Positions 42,101-54,712 of a stretch of DNA of 64,000 nucleotides are shown piece by piece; the first letter of the stretch is position 1, and each line of letters starts with the position of its first letter. The position numbers and the translations under genes are program-made. The notes beneath the pieces are model-generated. The model worked only from the letters and a program-made list of their open reading frames with translations, made no database searches and was not told the DNA's origin. The DNA is from Podarcis raffonei (Eukaryota > Chordata > Lepidosauria > Squamata > Lacertidae), in the NCBI RefSeq assembly GCF_027172205.1, contig NC_070603.1, positions 106,367,803-106,431,802 of the forward strand, given 5' to 3'.

Positions 42101-44325
42101 TGGGACGGTAGAAACTTATATTCCTTCTCTCACTTCCTGCAGGATTAAACAGTCAAATCCGCCCCCCTTTTCCTGCTTCCAAGGGGGGGGGTTGTTGATT
42201 ATGGGTGCAGGAAAATTCCAACTTTAAAAAGACTTTTTAAGCTATTAGATTGCAAGGTCTTTGTTTCAATCCGTATACAAGAACGGGAGGTGGACTTCCT
42301 GTTTACACCTTCCCGCTTCGTGCCTAATTCATAAAATTTATAAGTTCTTAATCCAATTCTCCGTTTTTACTCACGGGTACTTGATTTAGAGTCCAAATGT
42401 CATCAGGAAAAAGTCGGCGCTCTCCGGCGATGGCTGCGCGGCTTCCCTCCATGGAAATAGCGATCGGTTCGATGCACCGCGCTGCTCACCCCACTTCACT
42501 CCGGAGCCCCAAAAAGGGGTTTCCTCGTGAGTAGGGGAGGCGCTCTTGGTGCTCTGCCGAACCCCACGGTCCCAGGCTTCCTCCGCCTGGGATTTCTAAC
42601 GGGCCCCAGCCTTAACATTCTCCTTTCTCTTCCTCCCTCACAACAAACACTCTGTGAGGTGAAGTGTGACTAGCCCAAGGTCACCCAGCAGCTGTATGTG
42701 GAGGAGTGGGGAAGCGAACCCAGTTCACCAGATTATGAGTCTACCACTCTTAACCACTACACCCCACTGGCAAGTAGGGCTTGCAATCATACATATTTTA
42801 GGCCAAACTGCATACAAATATGTGTGCAGTAGGAGAAATGCACACAGAAATGCTGTTGAATTTCTGTGATGTGGAAATATGGTGCATGGGAATTAATACT
42901 AGAAAAACAAGGAGCTGGAGAGGAACTGATAAAAGATTCATCCATCCCTGTTGGAGAGGTAAGGCAGGCTCATAATATCACAGCGGGTGAAGAAGAAGCT
43001 GGGATGACTGTGGGGAATACGGGAGATAGATCAAAAGCGATAAGCAACCGTTGTGGGTAGCGCATTGGGAGCCACAGAAAGTCTGTCATGTACCTTTCAG
43101 TGCTTCTTTCTTGAGCAGCAGCACAAGCAGGATAGAGCAGGAGCCCAGGAGAGCCATCATCCAGGCCAGGGCCCAGCGTCTTCGGAAATCTGCATGAAAA
43201 GCAGGGAGGGGAGAAGGAATCATTGTGTGATCTTCGGTTCCCATTCCTGCAACGCGTGGCCCTTTCACCCTCTGCTCAGTGGCTGGCAATTTCCCCCGCA
43301 CCCAATGGTTTTAAGACTGAAGAATGCAGCCTCCCAGTCCAGACGTATTCTTTAAATACTGCGCTTGTCTCGCTGGAATTGGGGACCAAGTCAACAACCC
43401 TATCAGGCTTGAAGAGAGAGAGCTTATCCACACTTCTCCTTGCCCTGCTGCTTTCTCCTGGGGAAAGCTGCTCTTCAGTGCTCAGTCGGAGCAAACAGCG
43501 ATCCGGGTTTTGTCTGGATGGACGTTTGCTCCAATTTAGCACTAAAGAGCAGGTTTTTTTCAAGGAGCGGAAACCATTTGGACACATGCTTTCAAGGCAC
43601 AGGACAAGTGTGGATGAGCCCTTAGTCGTGTGGTTTGTTTAGTGAATATCCAATGGCTATATCCTCCTCCACCTCCCACAAACTGGGGTTTGTGTTCTTC
43701 AAGCTATGCAAGCAGCTGGAAGAGGAGCAGGGTTGGGGGCGGCAGAGGGCAGAGAAAGAACTCTGAGTGGAGAGGTGTCCCAGTTGTCATCCTTTGGAAG
43801 CTCCTGGGAAAGTCATCCAGCCAAAGCTGATATGGCCTGGAACTGGTTCTGTATGGTGCATCCTGATTCATGCCTGCCTGTAAAAGTGAGCCTGGATGTT
43901 GCCAGCAGGTTCCAGGAATCCTCTTTGTTGTGACATTGGGGGGGGGGGGAGTTTGTTTGAGCCCAGGTGGAGCTCTGGGCGAGAGCCAGAAAGCAGAGAG
44001 GAATTGAGTGGGAAGGTGTGTCAGAAGGAGAAGGGATTGTTTACATCTGTTAGTAATTTGTATTAATGGTTTTGTCGTGTGTTTTTGTGACAGCTGTTGC
44101 TTTAGCAACCAGGGAGAGGAGGGCCTTCTAGGTATTGGCACCCTCCCTGTGGAACGCGCGCCCTTCAGATGTCAAGGAGATAAAGAATTACACAGCTTTT
44201 AGGAGACATCTGAAGGCAGCCCTGTATCAGGAGGTTTTTAATGCTTGATGTTTTTATTATGTTTTTAGATATGCTGTAAACTGCCCAGAGTGGTTGGGGA
44301 AACTCAGCCAGATGGGTGGGGTATA

Positions 44326-44380
<55 letters not shown>

Positions 44381-47300
44381 GCTTTCTGTATCCCACTAAA
44401 CCTAGACAGCATCTTAAAAAGTAGAGACATCACCTTGCCAACAAAGGTCCGTATAGTTAAAGCCATGGTTTCCCCAGTAGTGATGTATGGAAGTGAGAGC
44501 TGGACCATAAAGAAGGCTGATCGCCGAAGAATTGATGCTTTTGAATTATGGTGCTGGAGGAGACTCTTGAGAGTCCCATAGACTGCAAGAAGATCAAACC
44601 TATCCATTCTTAAGGAAATCAGCCCTGAGTGCTCACTGGAAGGACAGATCCTGAAGCTGAGGCTCCAATACTTTGGCCACCTCATGAGAAGAGAAGACTC
44701 TCTGGAAAAGGCCCTGATGTTGGGAAAGATGGAGGGCACAAGGAGAAGGGGACGACAGAGGACAAGATGGTTGGATAGTGTTCTTGAAGCTACCAGCATG
44801 AGTCTGACCAAACTGCGGGAGGCAGTGGAAGACAGGAGTGCCTGGTCGATGGGGTCACGAAGAGTCGGACACGACTAAACAACTAAACAACAACAACACC
44901 CCACTAAAACTGATTTTTAGATGCGAAGTGGTATAGAAATGGTCTAAATAAATAAATAAATCCCTGTGCAACCTCTATTCCCCAGTTGCCCTTGGAAGAA
45001 TTCAAGGTCACCTCTCCTCCAAGGAGGCATCCCTGTTGCCCCAGACACAGGTGCACTCACACTTCTCCAGTGAACAGGCCCAGAGCTCGTGGTTCTCACC
45101 GTCCTCCGAACGCCATACCTGTAAACAATGATAAAAGAAAAGCTGGCTCATGGTCTTGTTTGCCTGGGAACACAGAGCCACACAGCTAGCGCCTGGCAAC
45201 TATCTTAGGCCACTTCCACTTCTGGAAATGAATGTTTATTAAGCATTCATCCCGATTTGTTTGCACAAAGTCTTGGAGGTAATAAAGAACGTCCGCTCTT
45301 AATTGAGCGGAAGCGCTGTCTTGTTTGTGGGGATGTAATATATACCAACCTCTGTTTATTGAGAGTGTGTCCTCATTGGTTTGTGTGGAAGTTATGCATG
45401 TGGCCTTCCAGATGTTGCTGAACTACAACTCCCATCATCCTGGACCATGTTGGCTGGGGTTGATGGGAGTTGTAGTCCAGCCAGAGGGCCACAGGTTAGC
45501 CACCCTATGTCTGGAGCATTTAAAGCACTTCGCACATCAGTCATGCTTACAGCAACCTCTGCAAGGCACTGCATTATTATTGCACCACGCTGCAAACGAG
45601 TTGTGACTAGCTCAAGGCCACTTACTGAGCCTGTTAATAGGCAAGGAAATCTATTGGCTACCACACTACAGGAGCTCCCAACCTTTTACTGAACAATGCC
45701 CAAAGGAGGAGGTTACATCTCTAAGGAGATTGTTCCAGCACTGGTTATAAATTAAATACTGCCATACCTTGGGTCTCAAACGACTTGGCTCCAGAACAAA
45801 TCGGCTCCCGAACGATCGAAACCCGGAAGCCGAATGTCCGATGGAGATTCGGTGGTGTCCAATTGGCTGCAGGAGCTTCCTGCAGCCAATCAGAAGCCGC
45901 GTTTTGGTTATACTGAACAAAGTGGGCATAGGATCCGGCGGCTACTGCACCAGTATAAAGCCTGGGAATCTCTGTCCCTGATGTAGATAAGATGGTAAAC
46001 AGGTTTCTGCACACCTGCAGCCATGTCCCAAGTTGTGTACACGTCCCAAAGCCTTTGTCATATGATCAGCCATTAAACCAGTGTGTGTTTAAGATAACCT
46101 CACAAACCAAACGTTTCTAAAGAGCGCCAAAGTATGCATTAAAATACCTAGAAGCAACAAGGTGTTTTTATAAAGAATGATACAGGTGGAGCAATTAGCC
46201 ATTAGCCAATGACTAACAAGAGTAGCAGAACAATGTTTCCAGTGACTCCATCACGGGAGAAGAAAATTGCAAAACTAATTACAAAGAGCCTCCAGACTCT
46301 CAGCATTCTGTGAGAGGGCTTCAAGCACACGCTGGGAAATTTCAGTTTGCACAGTTAAAGGTGGATTAAAGCACTCTGCCTCTCTTGTGCTGAAAATCCA
46401 CTTAAAAAACAAACAAACAGGTTTTTTGTGGTTTGAAAAGTGATGTGCAGATGCACTGAAAAGTAGGGGGTGAACGAATGACTCGTGGGAAGACGCGTCA
46501 ATCCAAACAAATGCTCGCTGTCATAAGATTGCCCCAAGACAAAAATGAACAAATGCTTAATCAAGACCAGACAGAGGATCCCTCCAGGCACCCTGATTAT
46601 TATGCATTCATGGTGGTTTATGTGCCATCCTGCTTTCAACACTCTTTTTAGCCTGCAGAAGTTTCAGGGCAGGCATACGGTTTCCAATCAGTGCACATCC
46701 CGTAATTTTCTGCTGTAACTTTTTATACCAGAAATGTCTGACATGGGCGTGTCCCATTTTTGTTACACTCTAGTTCAAGAGTTACACAGTGACACGGGTG
46801 GCGCTGTGGTCTAAGCCACAGAGCCTAGGGCTTGCCGATCAGAAGGTTGGCGGTTCAAATCCCCGCGATGGGGTGAGCTCCCGTTCGGTCCCAGCTCCTG
46901 CCCACATAGCAGTTTGAAAGCACATCAAGGTGCAAGTAGATAAATAGGTACTGCTCCGGTGGGGGGGTAAATGGCGTTTCTGTGCGCTGCTCTGGTTCGC
47001 CAGAAGCGGCTTAGTCATGCTGGCCACATGACCTGGAAGCTGTCTGCGGACAAACGCCGGCTCCCTCGGCCTATAGAGCGAGATGAGCACCGAAACCCCA
47101 GAGTTGTCTGCGACTGGACCTAATGGTCAGGGGGTACCTTTCCCTTTACCTAGTGCAAGAGCAACCCTCCTGGCGGCAGTACAGTGGTACCTCAGGTTAA
47201 GTACTGAATTCGTTCCGGAGGTCCGTACTTAACCTGAAACTGTTCTTAACCTGAAGCACCACTTTAGCTAATGGGGCCTCCTGCTGCTGCCACGACGCCG

Positions 47301-50300
47301 GGGCACGATTTCTGTTCTCATCCTGAAGCAAAGTTCTTAACCTGAAGCACTATTTCTGGGTTAGCGGAGTCTGTAACCTGAAGCGTATGTAACCCGAGGT
47401 ACCACTGTAATGTGATAACACTGGGAAAGAAGCACCAGCCAATGCTCTGTGGAAGGTGCACAATAAATCCATCATGAATGCACTAGGATGGAGTCCATGA
47501 CACGTTGCAGAACATACTCACAAAAAGAACCACTGGTCTGAAGGGTCATAGAATCATAGAACTGTACAGTTGGAAAGGAGCCCAAAGGTGATCTAGTCCA
47601 ACCCCCTGCCACACAGGAATCTCAGCTAAAGCATCCAAGACAGTCTCTGTGCAAGCAAATCATGATGTGTGCTCATTCAATAGGTCTTCTGGAGGAGTCA
47701 GCTCTCTCAGGAGCTCGTCCTACACTCAAGTAGGGCCCGGGCAGAGACACATGCCCAACTGGCATGTTCCCTCCCTCCTGGTCAATCGTTCAGGAGCTTC
47801 AAAAGCTTTCTTCAGCCTGAACATCACAGCGCCCGATGCCAACAGACACCGGCACACTTAGGGATCCGCAGAGTCTTCGCAGTTTGCGTGACAGACCTCA
47901 GCAACTCAGCATTTTGGCTAATCTACTTTATTTACGTATAAACACACACGGAGCACTGCAACATGGCTCCCTCTCTCTCTAGCATCAGACAGCCAAGAGA
48001 AAAAAAAACAAAGGACAACAGTCCCACTTCATGGAACACAGTAACACAAACATCCAGTCTCTGTCACTTCCCACTCTGTGGAGTCAAAACATATACCGTC
48101 ATGTGATAGACAACAATCCCATGACTGCAATTATGGAGCGGGAATTCTAACAGGGCTAGTCCAACCTCTGCCTTCCAAAGCTCTCCTTTCTCAGCGAGGC
48201 TGCACAGCTCTGCACAGCCCTTCTGCTTGGAAGCTCTTGAAGGTATGGATTGAGTTGACCGCCAGCCAGCTTGTTCCATGCCTTCAGAGTCCTCCTTTCT
48301 TAGCAAGAGGCTGCTCAATGCAAGGCTGCCTCTCTGCTAAGAGCACACCTCTATGGTGGGGTGGTGGTTTTTGGAGCAGTGCAATTCCCCACTGTTGTAC
48401 TGAACAAAGTGGGCATAGGATTCGGTGGCTACTGCACCAGTATAAAGCTAGGGAATCTCTGTCCCTGATGTAGATAAGATGGTAAACAGGTTTCTGCACA
48501 CCTGCAGCCATATCCCAAGCTGTGTACACGTCCCAAAGCCTTTGTCATATGATCAAGCATTAAACCAGTGTGTGTTTAAGATAACCTCACAAACCAAACG
48601 TTTCTAATGAGCGCCAAAGTATGCATTAAAATACCTAAAAGGAACAAGGTGTTTTTTATAAAGAATGATACAGGTGGAGCAATTAGCCATTAGCCAATGA
48701 CTAACAAGAGTAGCAGAACAATGTTTCCAGTGACTCCAGCATTCTGTGAGAGTCAAAACATACACCATCATGTGATAGACAAAAATCCCATAACTGCAAT
48801 CACAGAGCAGGAATTCTAACAAGATCGACACCATCCAACATGTGGCAATTCCTAAAGGCATGCCCTCCCTCTTCCTGACACTCGTCCCCACTCTCACCTT
48901 GGTGCACTCTCCTGACTGCAAGTCCCTCTCCAGGGCGACCTCCAGATTCCCATTTCCCTGTGGAGAACAGGGGAAAATAAAATGCAGTGAGTGCTGCACA
49001 GCTATACCCCCCCACCTCCACCCTATAGAACAGCATCTGAACCATAGCAGGAGGGGAAAAAGAGTGGCAGTCCAGGACTTACTGTGCTGGCAGCTTGAGC
49101 GATGGGGACCCAGGTACCCTCCTCAAAGACATGTGTAGAAGAGCTCCCTTGGGAATGCTCAGTCTTCCGAAGCAGCAAATCTTGCTTGGTTTGCCAAGGG
49201 CTTCCTGCGGAATCTAGGGGAAGAGAAAAGAAAGCTTCAATGGAAAGCTTGGCCGCAGGATCAGTCCACGGATCTCATCTCCGTTCTTGCGAATATATGA
49301 GAAGAGCTCTGATAGTCAAATGGAAATCGCAGGCAGGACTTGAAATACAGTCATACCTCGGGTTACAGACGCTTCAGGTTGTGTGATTTCGGGTTGTGCA
49401 CTGCGCCGAACCCGGAAGTACCGGAACAGGTTACTTCTGGGTTTTGGCACATGCACAGAAGTGCTAAATCACACTTTGTGCATGCGCAGAAGCGCCAAAT
49501 CGCAACCCACGCGTGCGCAGATGCAGCGCTGCGGGTTGCGAACGCTGCAGGTTGCGAAGGTGCTTCCCGCACGGATCACGTTCGCAACCCGAGTGTCCAC
49601 TGTATAAGCAGAGGGATGAGAATGATAAAAGGAATGTTAATGTAGGGTATAGGTTATAGAAATAAGTAGTACATTTAAGGCAGCTGATAAAAGATTTGAA
49701 CAGAAACGTCATGGAAGTAAGGACGCGAAGTCAAAACGTTAAGGGAATATTGTATTGAAATAGAACTGAATTTTGTTACATTGTAAGAAAATCAATAAAA
49801 ATTATGGGGGTGGGGAGGGGGGAGAGAGAATATAAGAAGACCCTGCTGGATCAGGCCCAAGGCCCATCTAGTCCGGTATCCTGTGGCCGACTAGATGCTT
49901 GTGAGAAGCCTGCAAACTGGACATGATCGCAGGAAGCCTGCCATTCCCAGCCACTGCCATTCAGAGGTATGTTAAATACCTCTAGTCTAGTCTAGTCTGG
50001 CGCTCAGAGACCACTGTGGCACTCACCTTCCTGCAGGCAGCTTTGGAGGTAGGTGTTTCCGTTGCTCCTGACCTGCACAAAGGTAAAGCATGTGTCAGTA
50101 GGAGGTCCTGTCATGCCCTTGAGTTTTTCCTGGAGGCACCTAGCCAGAAATGGAAGGCTAAGGCAGATTTGAAAGACATTGGCACGTGGGCTTAATTCTC
50201 CCATTGAAACCCATGCGACCAGACACCCTTCTTTTAGCTGGATTGTGCCCCCGCCTTGATTCTTTGAGATCAAAGCAGTAACAATTTGTTGTATATCAAA

Positions 50301-52131
50301 GTTGCAAAAAGGAAAATCCACGGGCGTGACTTCAGGCACATGACACCAGAGGGAAGCTGTGACAAACAGGGTCGTGCCTCTGTGATAGCAGTTGCTGCCG
50401 CTTCTAACCAAAGCTTCAAGTTCTAGATTTGAAGCCTGAAGCCACTTCGGCATTTCTCATCCACTGGGCTTAATCCTGCAATTCGCACACACTTCGCCTT
50501 GAAAGTATATCGCATGGACCTAAACTGGTTAGACATGTAAGGAGGCAAGATCTAGCTGTGTACTAAATTGCAGGTCTGTCGTTCAGCGGCAGAGCTGGGT
50601 TCAGTCCCTGGCATCCCCAAGCAGAGCTAGGTAGATACACCTGCCTGAAATCCTGGGATGATGCTGTCAGGCAGTGAAGCCAACACTGAACCAGATGCAT
50701 CAATGGTTTCACTTGATAGAAGGCAATTTCATGTGGGCCGGTTCTTCTAAGCCAACCTGAGTTTTCTGCTTTTAAGTACAGTGGTCCCTTGGTTCTCAAA
50801 CTTCATCCGTTCCGGAAGTCCGTTCCAAAACCAAAGCGTTCCGAAACCAAGGCGCGCTTTCCCATAGAAAGTAATGCAAAACGGATTAATCCGTTCCAGA
50901 CTTTTAAAAATAACCCCTAAAACAGCAATTTAACATGAATTTTACTATCTACCGAGACCATCAATCCATCAAATGAAAGCAATAAACAATGTACTGCAGT
51001 CACACAATCAATCAATCAATCAGTAGCTGAACTGAGTTCCACATAGCCGCAAAAAAGAGCTGCAAAAGCAAAAATGCAAAATAAATAGCAAAAACAGACA
51101 GACCTCAGTGTAACATTCAAAACAGAAGTATGGCACTCAAATCGGAAGCGTAACACTCAAATCGGAAGTGTGGCACTCAAATCGGAAGCGTAACACTCAA
51201 ATTGGAAGTGTGGCACTCAAATCGGAAGCGTAACACTCAAAACGGAAGTGTGGCACTCAAATCGGAAGCGTAACACTCAAAACGGAAGTGTGGCACTCAA
51301 ATCGGAAGCGTAACACTCAAATCGGAGCACGTTCAGCTTCTGAAAAAAAGTCACAAACCAGAACACTAACTTCCAGGTTTGCAGTGTTTGGGTTCCAAGT
51401 TGTTTGAGTACCAAAGCGGTTGAGAACCAAGGTACCACTGTATCTCATTGAAAAAGAATCCGCACAAAAGAGATAACAAGAAAACAGGCCACTTGCCTTT
51501 CCTTCTTCCCATGGTGAACACCACCACAGTCCTCCTAACTTGCTTCAATAAACGTACGGCCTCCATTTACAAGACAGCACCTTAGGACCCAGCCCCAATG
51601 GAATATGGAAACAGAGGGGCACTTCCAGACTGTCACTATTTTCAGGTGGAGCTCAGTAACATACTGGCAAATTCAGGTTGCACAATTTTGAAATCTTGCG
51701 CAGCAAAAAACCTCTCTCTCCCTATATACCCTGACTGGACATTTTGTGATAAGGAAATTGAAGACAGGAAATTGAATTGAGGCCCTAAACGGCCTCGGTC
51801 CTGTATACCTGAAGGAGCGTCTCCACCCCCATCGTTCAGCCCGGACACTGAGATCCAGCGCCGAGGGCCTTCTGGCGGTTCCCTCATTGCGAGAAGTGAG
51901 GCTACAGGGAACCAGACAGAGGGCCTTCTTGGTAGTGGCGCCCGCCCTGTGGAACGCCCTCCCATCAGATGTCAAAGAGATAAATAATTACCTGTCATTC
52001 AGAAGACATCTTAAGGCAGCCCTGTTCAGGGAAGTTTTTAATATGTAACGCTGTACTGTTTTTAACACTGATTGGGAGCCGCCCAGAGTGGCTGGGGAAA
52101 CTCAGCCAGATGGGCGGGGTATAAATAATAA

Positions 52132-52175
<44 letters not shown>

Positions 52176-54665
52176 AGGAGGTGGAGAGATCAGGCTAGCT
52201 TTACAGCAGAGGTTGGCAATTAGAGTGAACGGGACACTGCCCCATCAAACTCAATCTGCCCCCGTCAGCCCCCTGATCTGCAGACCTGCCTACTTAGAAA
52301 TAGTCCAGGGGGCTAGCAGCTTCCTCCTCCTCCTCCTCGGTTCAGTTCTGTCCTTGTAGACCCAAGCAGGGAGGAGATTGGGGTCAAAACTAGAAGCAGG
52401 TGACTCTGCCAGTCATTGGCTCTTTGGCTTCACCTCCTATTGGTCTCCCTGCCTTCTGCCCCCCTACCAGCCCCCATGGCTGACCTACCACCACTACACC
52501 TTTGCCACGTGAAGGAATCACTCTAGTAAGGAAATTCCCTTTGGTCTCTTTCTCTGCGGGTCACTAAAAAGAATGAGCTCCAGATAAGAACAGTGAAAGA
52601 GGAGCCCAATTCTGCCTTAAGACAGCAGGCCAACATTATGCAGGACCACAGGAAGCTGGACAATAGAGGCTTAGTCGTTGTTCTTGAATGGATTGTAATT
52701 ACGTGGATTGTGAATTACGTGGGTCCTACCTGCACACAGAGGTTGGGGTGGGGTGTCAGTCCTGGGAACTCCTGCGGCACCTAAGAGGTTTGGGAAGAGT
52801 TTGTTACAGTCACAAAACTCACAACTCACTTGCACATCCATCCGTGCCCATGTCTTTCACGGAACTTTGAAGTGTCAGGCATAGCTCTAATGGCTTTAGC
52901 CCAAACGTAGCAGAGTTTTCCTGCACAGCGAAGAAGCTAGTTGAGGTGGAAATGACTAGTCAGCTAGACTCAGAATAACTATTTACAGGATTTATTAAAA
53001 GGAAAAATAAAACCAGCAGAGTTTCTGCACACAAAACAAAGCAAAATAAATCCTTTCTCTTTCTCTCTCTCTCTCTCTCTCTTAACCATACACAGCACTC
53101 CTACTCCTAACACACCTAACCCCAAACTGTGCTAGCAATCCCTAGATAACAGAGTTGAGTGCTGGTCGTTAACCAATCAGAGTAAGTAGTTTCTAGGTCA
53201 AGCTGACCTGGGCTTTCTGCCAAGAGTAAATTGACACTGCCTTGAGTTAATTGTGCGAAGCCAGAATCTGTAAGTTTCCCATGAGAACCAATTAACAGAA
53301 ACTGAACAGTCTTCACCGCCAACCTAGCCACTACCCATTGGAAGGGAACTCCTGGTGCAAATGCCTCAAACCCCTCATGCTTTAGGCCTGCTGTCAGATG
53401 CTCTTGGTTTGAAGGGCTGCTTCTTATCCCAGCACACTACAGTCCCGTAACACAGGAATGAGGAACCAGGGGCCCTATAAATATTGCTGGACTCCAGCTC
53501 CCATCAGCCCCAACCAGCAGGGCCAATAGTTGGGGGGGTCATCCCAGGACAGCTGGAGGGCGCAAGGCTCCCCCATCCCAGCTGTAACACGTAGATGTCC
53601 CATCATGTCCACATTTCCACAGAACACAGGTGGGCAATCTGCAGCTCTGGGGCTGATGTGGTCCTCAGCCGGACCTCAAAAGCCCTCTGCAGGTGACAAG
53701 ACTTCTCACTAGGAACTCACTGCAAGCCAAGTTAATGGCAAATCAAACACTCTTCTTTCTTTCCGAGGTCCTGGAGCCTGCACAGAGTAGTAACTCCAAC
53801 CTTTCCATCCAGGCCATACCTGCGAGTTAGTTTTTCAACAACTGGCCTCCTGGGTCACCACCACCTTTTCACTTAAAGGGGCCATGTGCCGGATATTTAA
53901 TTGATCGTGTCTACATCATGGGTGGCGCTGTGGTCTAGACCACAGAGCCTAGGGCTTGCCAATCAGAAGGTTGGTGATTCGAATCCCCGTGACAGGGTGA
54001 GCTCCTGTTGCTCAGTCCCTGCTCCTGCCACCCTAGCAGTTCGAAAGCATGTCAAATTGCAAGTAGATAAATAGGTACCACTCCGGCGGGAAGGTAAACA
54101 GTGTTTCTGTGCGCTGCCCTGGTTTGCCAGAAGCGGCTTAGTCATGCTGGCCACATGACCCAGAAGCTGTACACCAGCTCCCTTGGCCAATAAAGCAAGA
54201 TGAGAGCCGCAACCCCAGAGTCATCCGTGCCTGGACCTAATGGTCAGGTGTCCCTTTACCTTACATCACATAAGCAGCCTGAATCCCTAGACCCTCCAAG
54301 TGTCCCCTTATTTTCCAGGGTTTTACAGAAGCCATCGTGGTTTCTGATTTGATCCCGGAATGCCCTGCTTTGCCTTAAAGGTAAAGATAAAGGCCTTAAA
54401 AAGGTAAAGGTAAAGGGACCCCTGACCGTTGGGTCCAGTTGCAAACGACTCTGGGGTTGCGGCGCTCATCTCGGACGTCCCTATTTTCATCGGAGTGTGT
54501 AGACCCCCGAGAGCCACACAGTTAAGTAACTATCCAGCCTTTAGAAGACATCTGCAAGCAGCCCTGTATAAGGAAATATTTTTTAAAATGTTTTATGTTT
54601 TCCTGTGTTTTTACATATGTTGGAAGCTGCCCAGAGTGGCTGGGGCAACCCAGTCAGATTGGTGG

Positions 54666-54712
<47 letters not shown>

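Larger units (their letters stand above)
40186..42772 (-). repeat. Family G SINE split by a SINE and by a 2-kb L1-type element
   Basis: Three pieces, 40186-40239, 40562-40605 and 42612-42772, together form one tRNA/CORE-like SINE on the minus strand (tRNA head AGTGTAGTGGTTAAGAG near 42770; GTGACCTTGGGCTAGTCAC; ATATCAAATCCAAACTC near 40200). A family A SINE lies in the first gap and the L1-type element in the second, each with its own target duplication. Confidence 0.8.

Noticed and set aside
45909-48821. A complete LTR retrotransposon between two direct repeats.
   Set aside because: The space between the repeats is filled by a SINE, a MITE, a CR1 tail and another LTR; no gag or pol frame is visible, so only LTR-like fossils are reported.
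51131-51326. A CRISPR-like array, from the regular 20-base repeats.
   Set aside because: Repeats are contiguous without distinct spacers and lie inside a eukaryotic MITE; it is a minisatellite.
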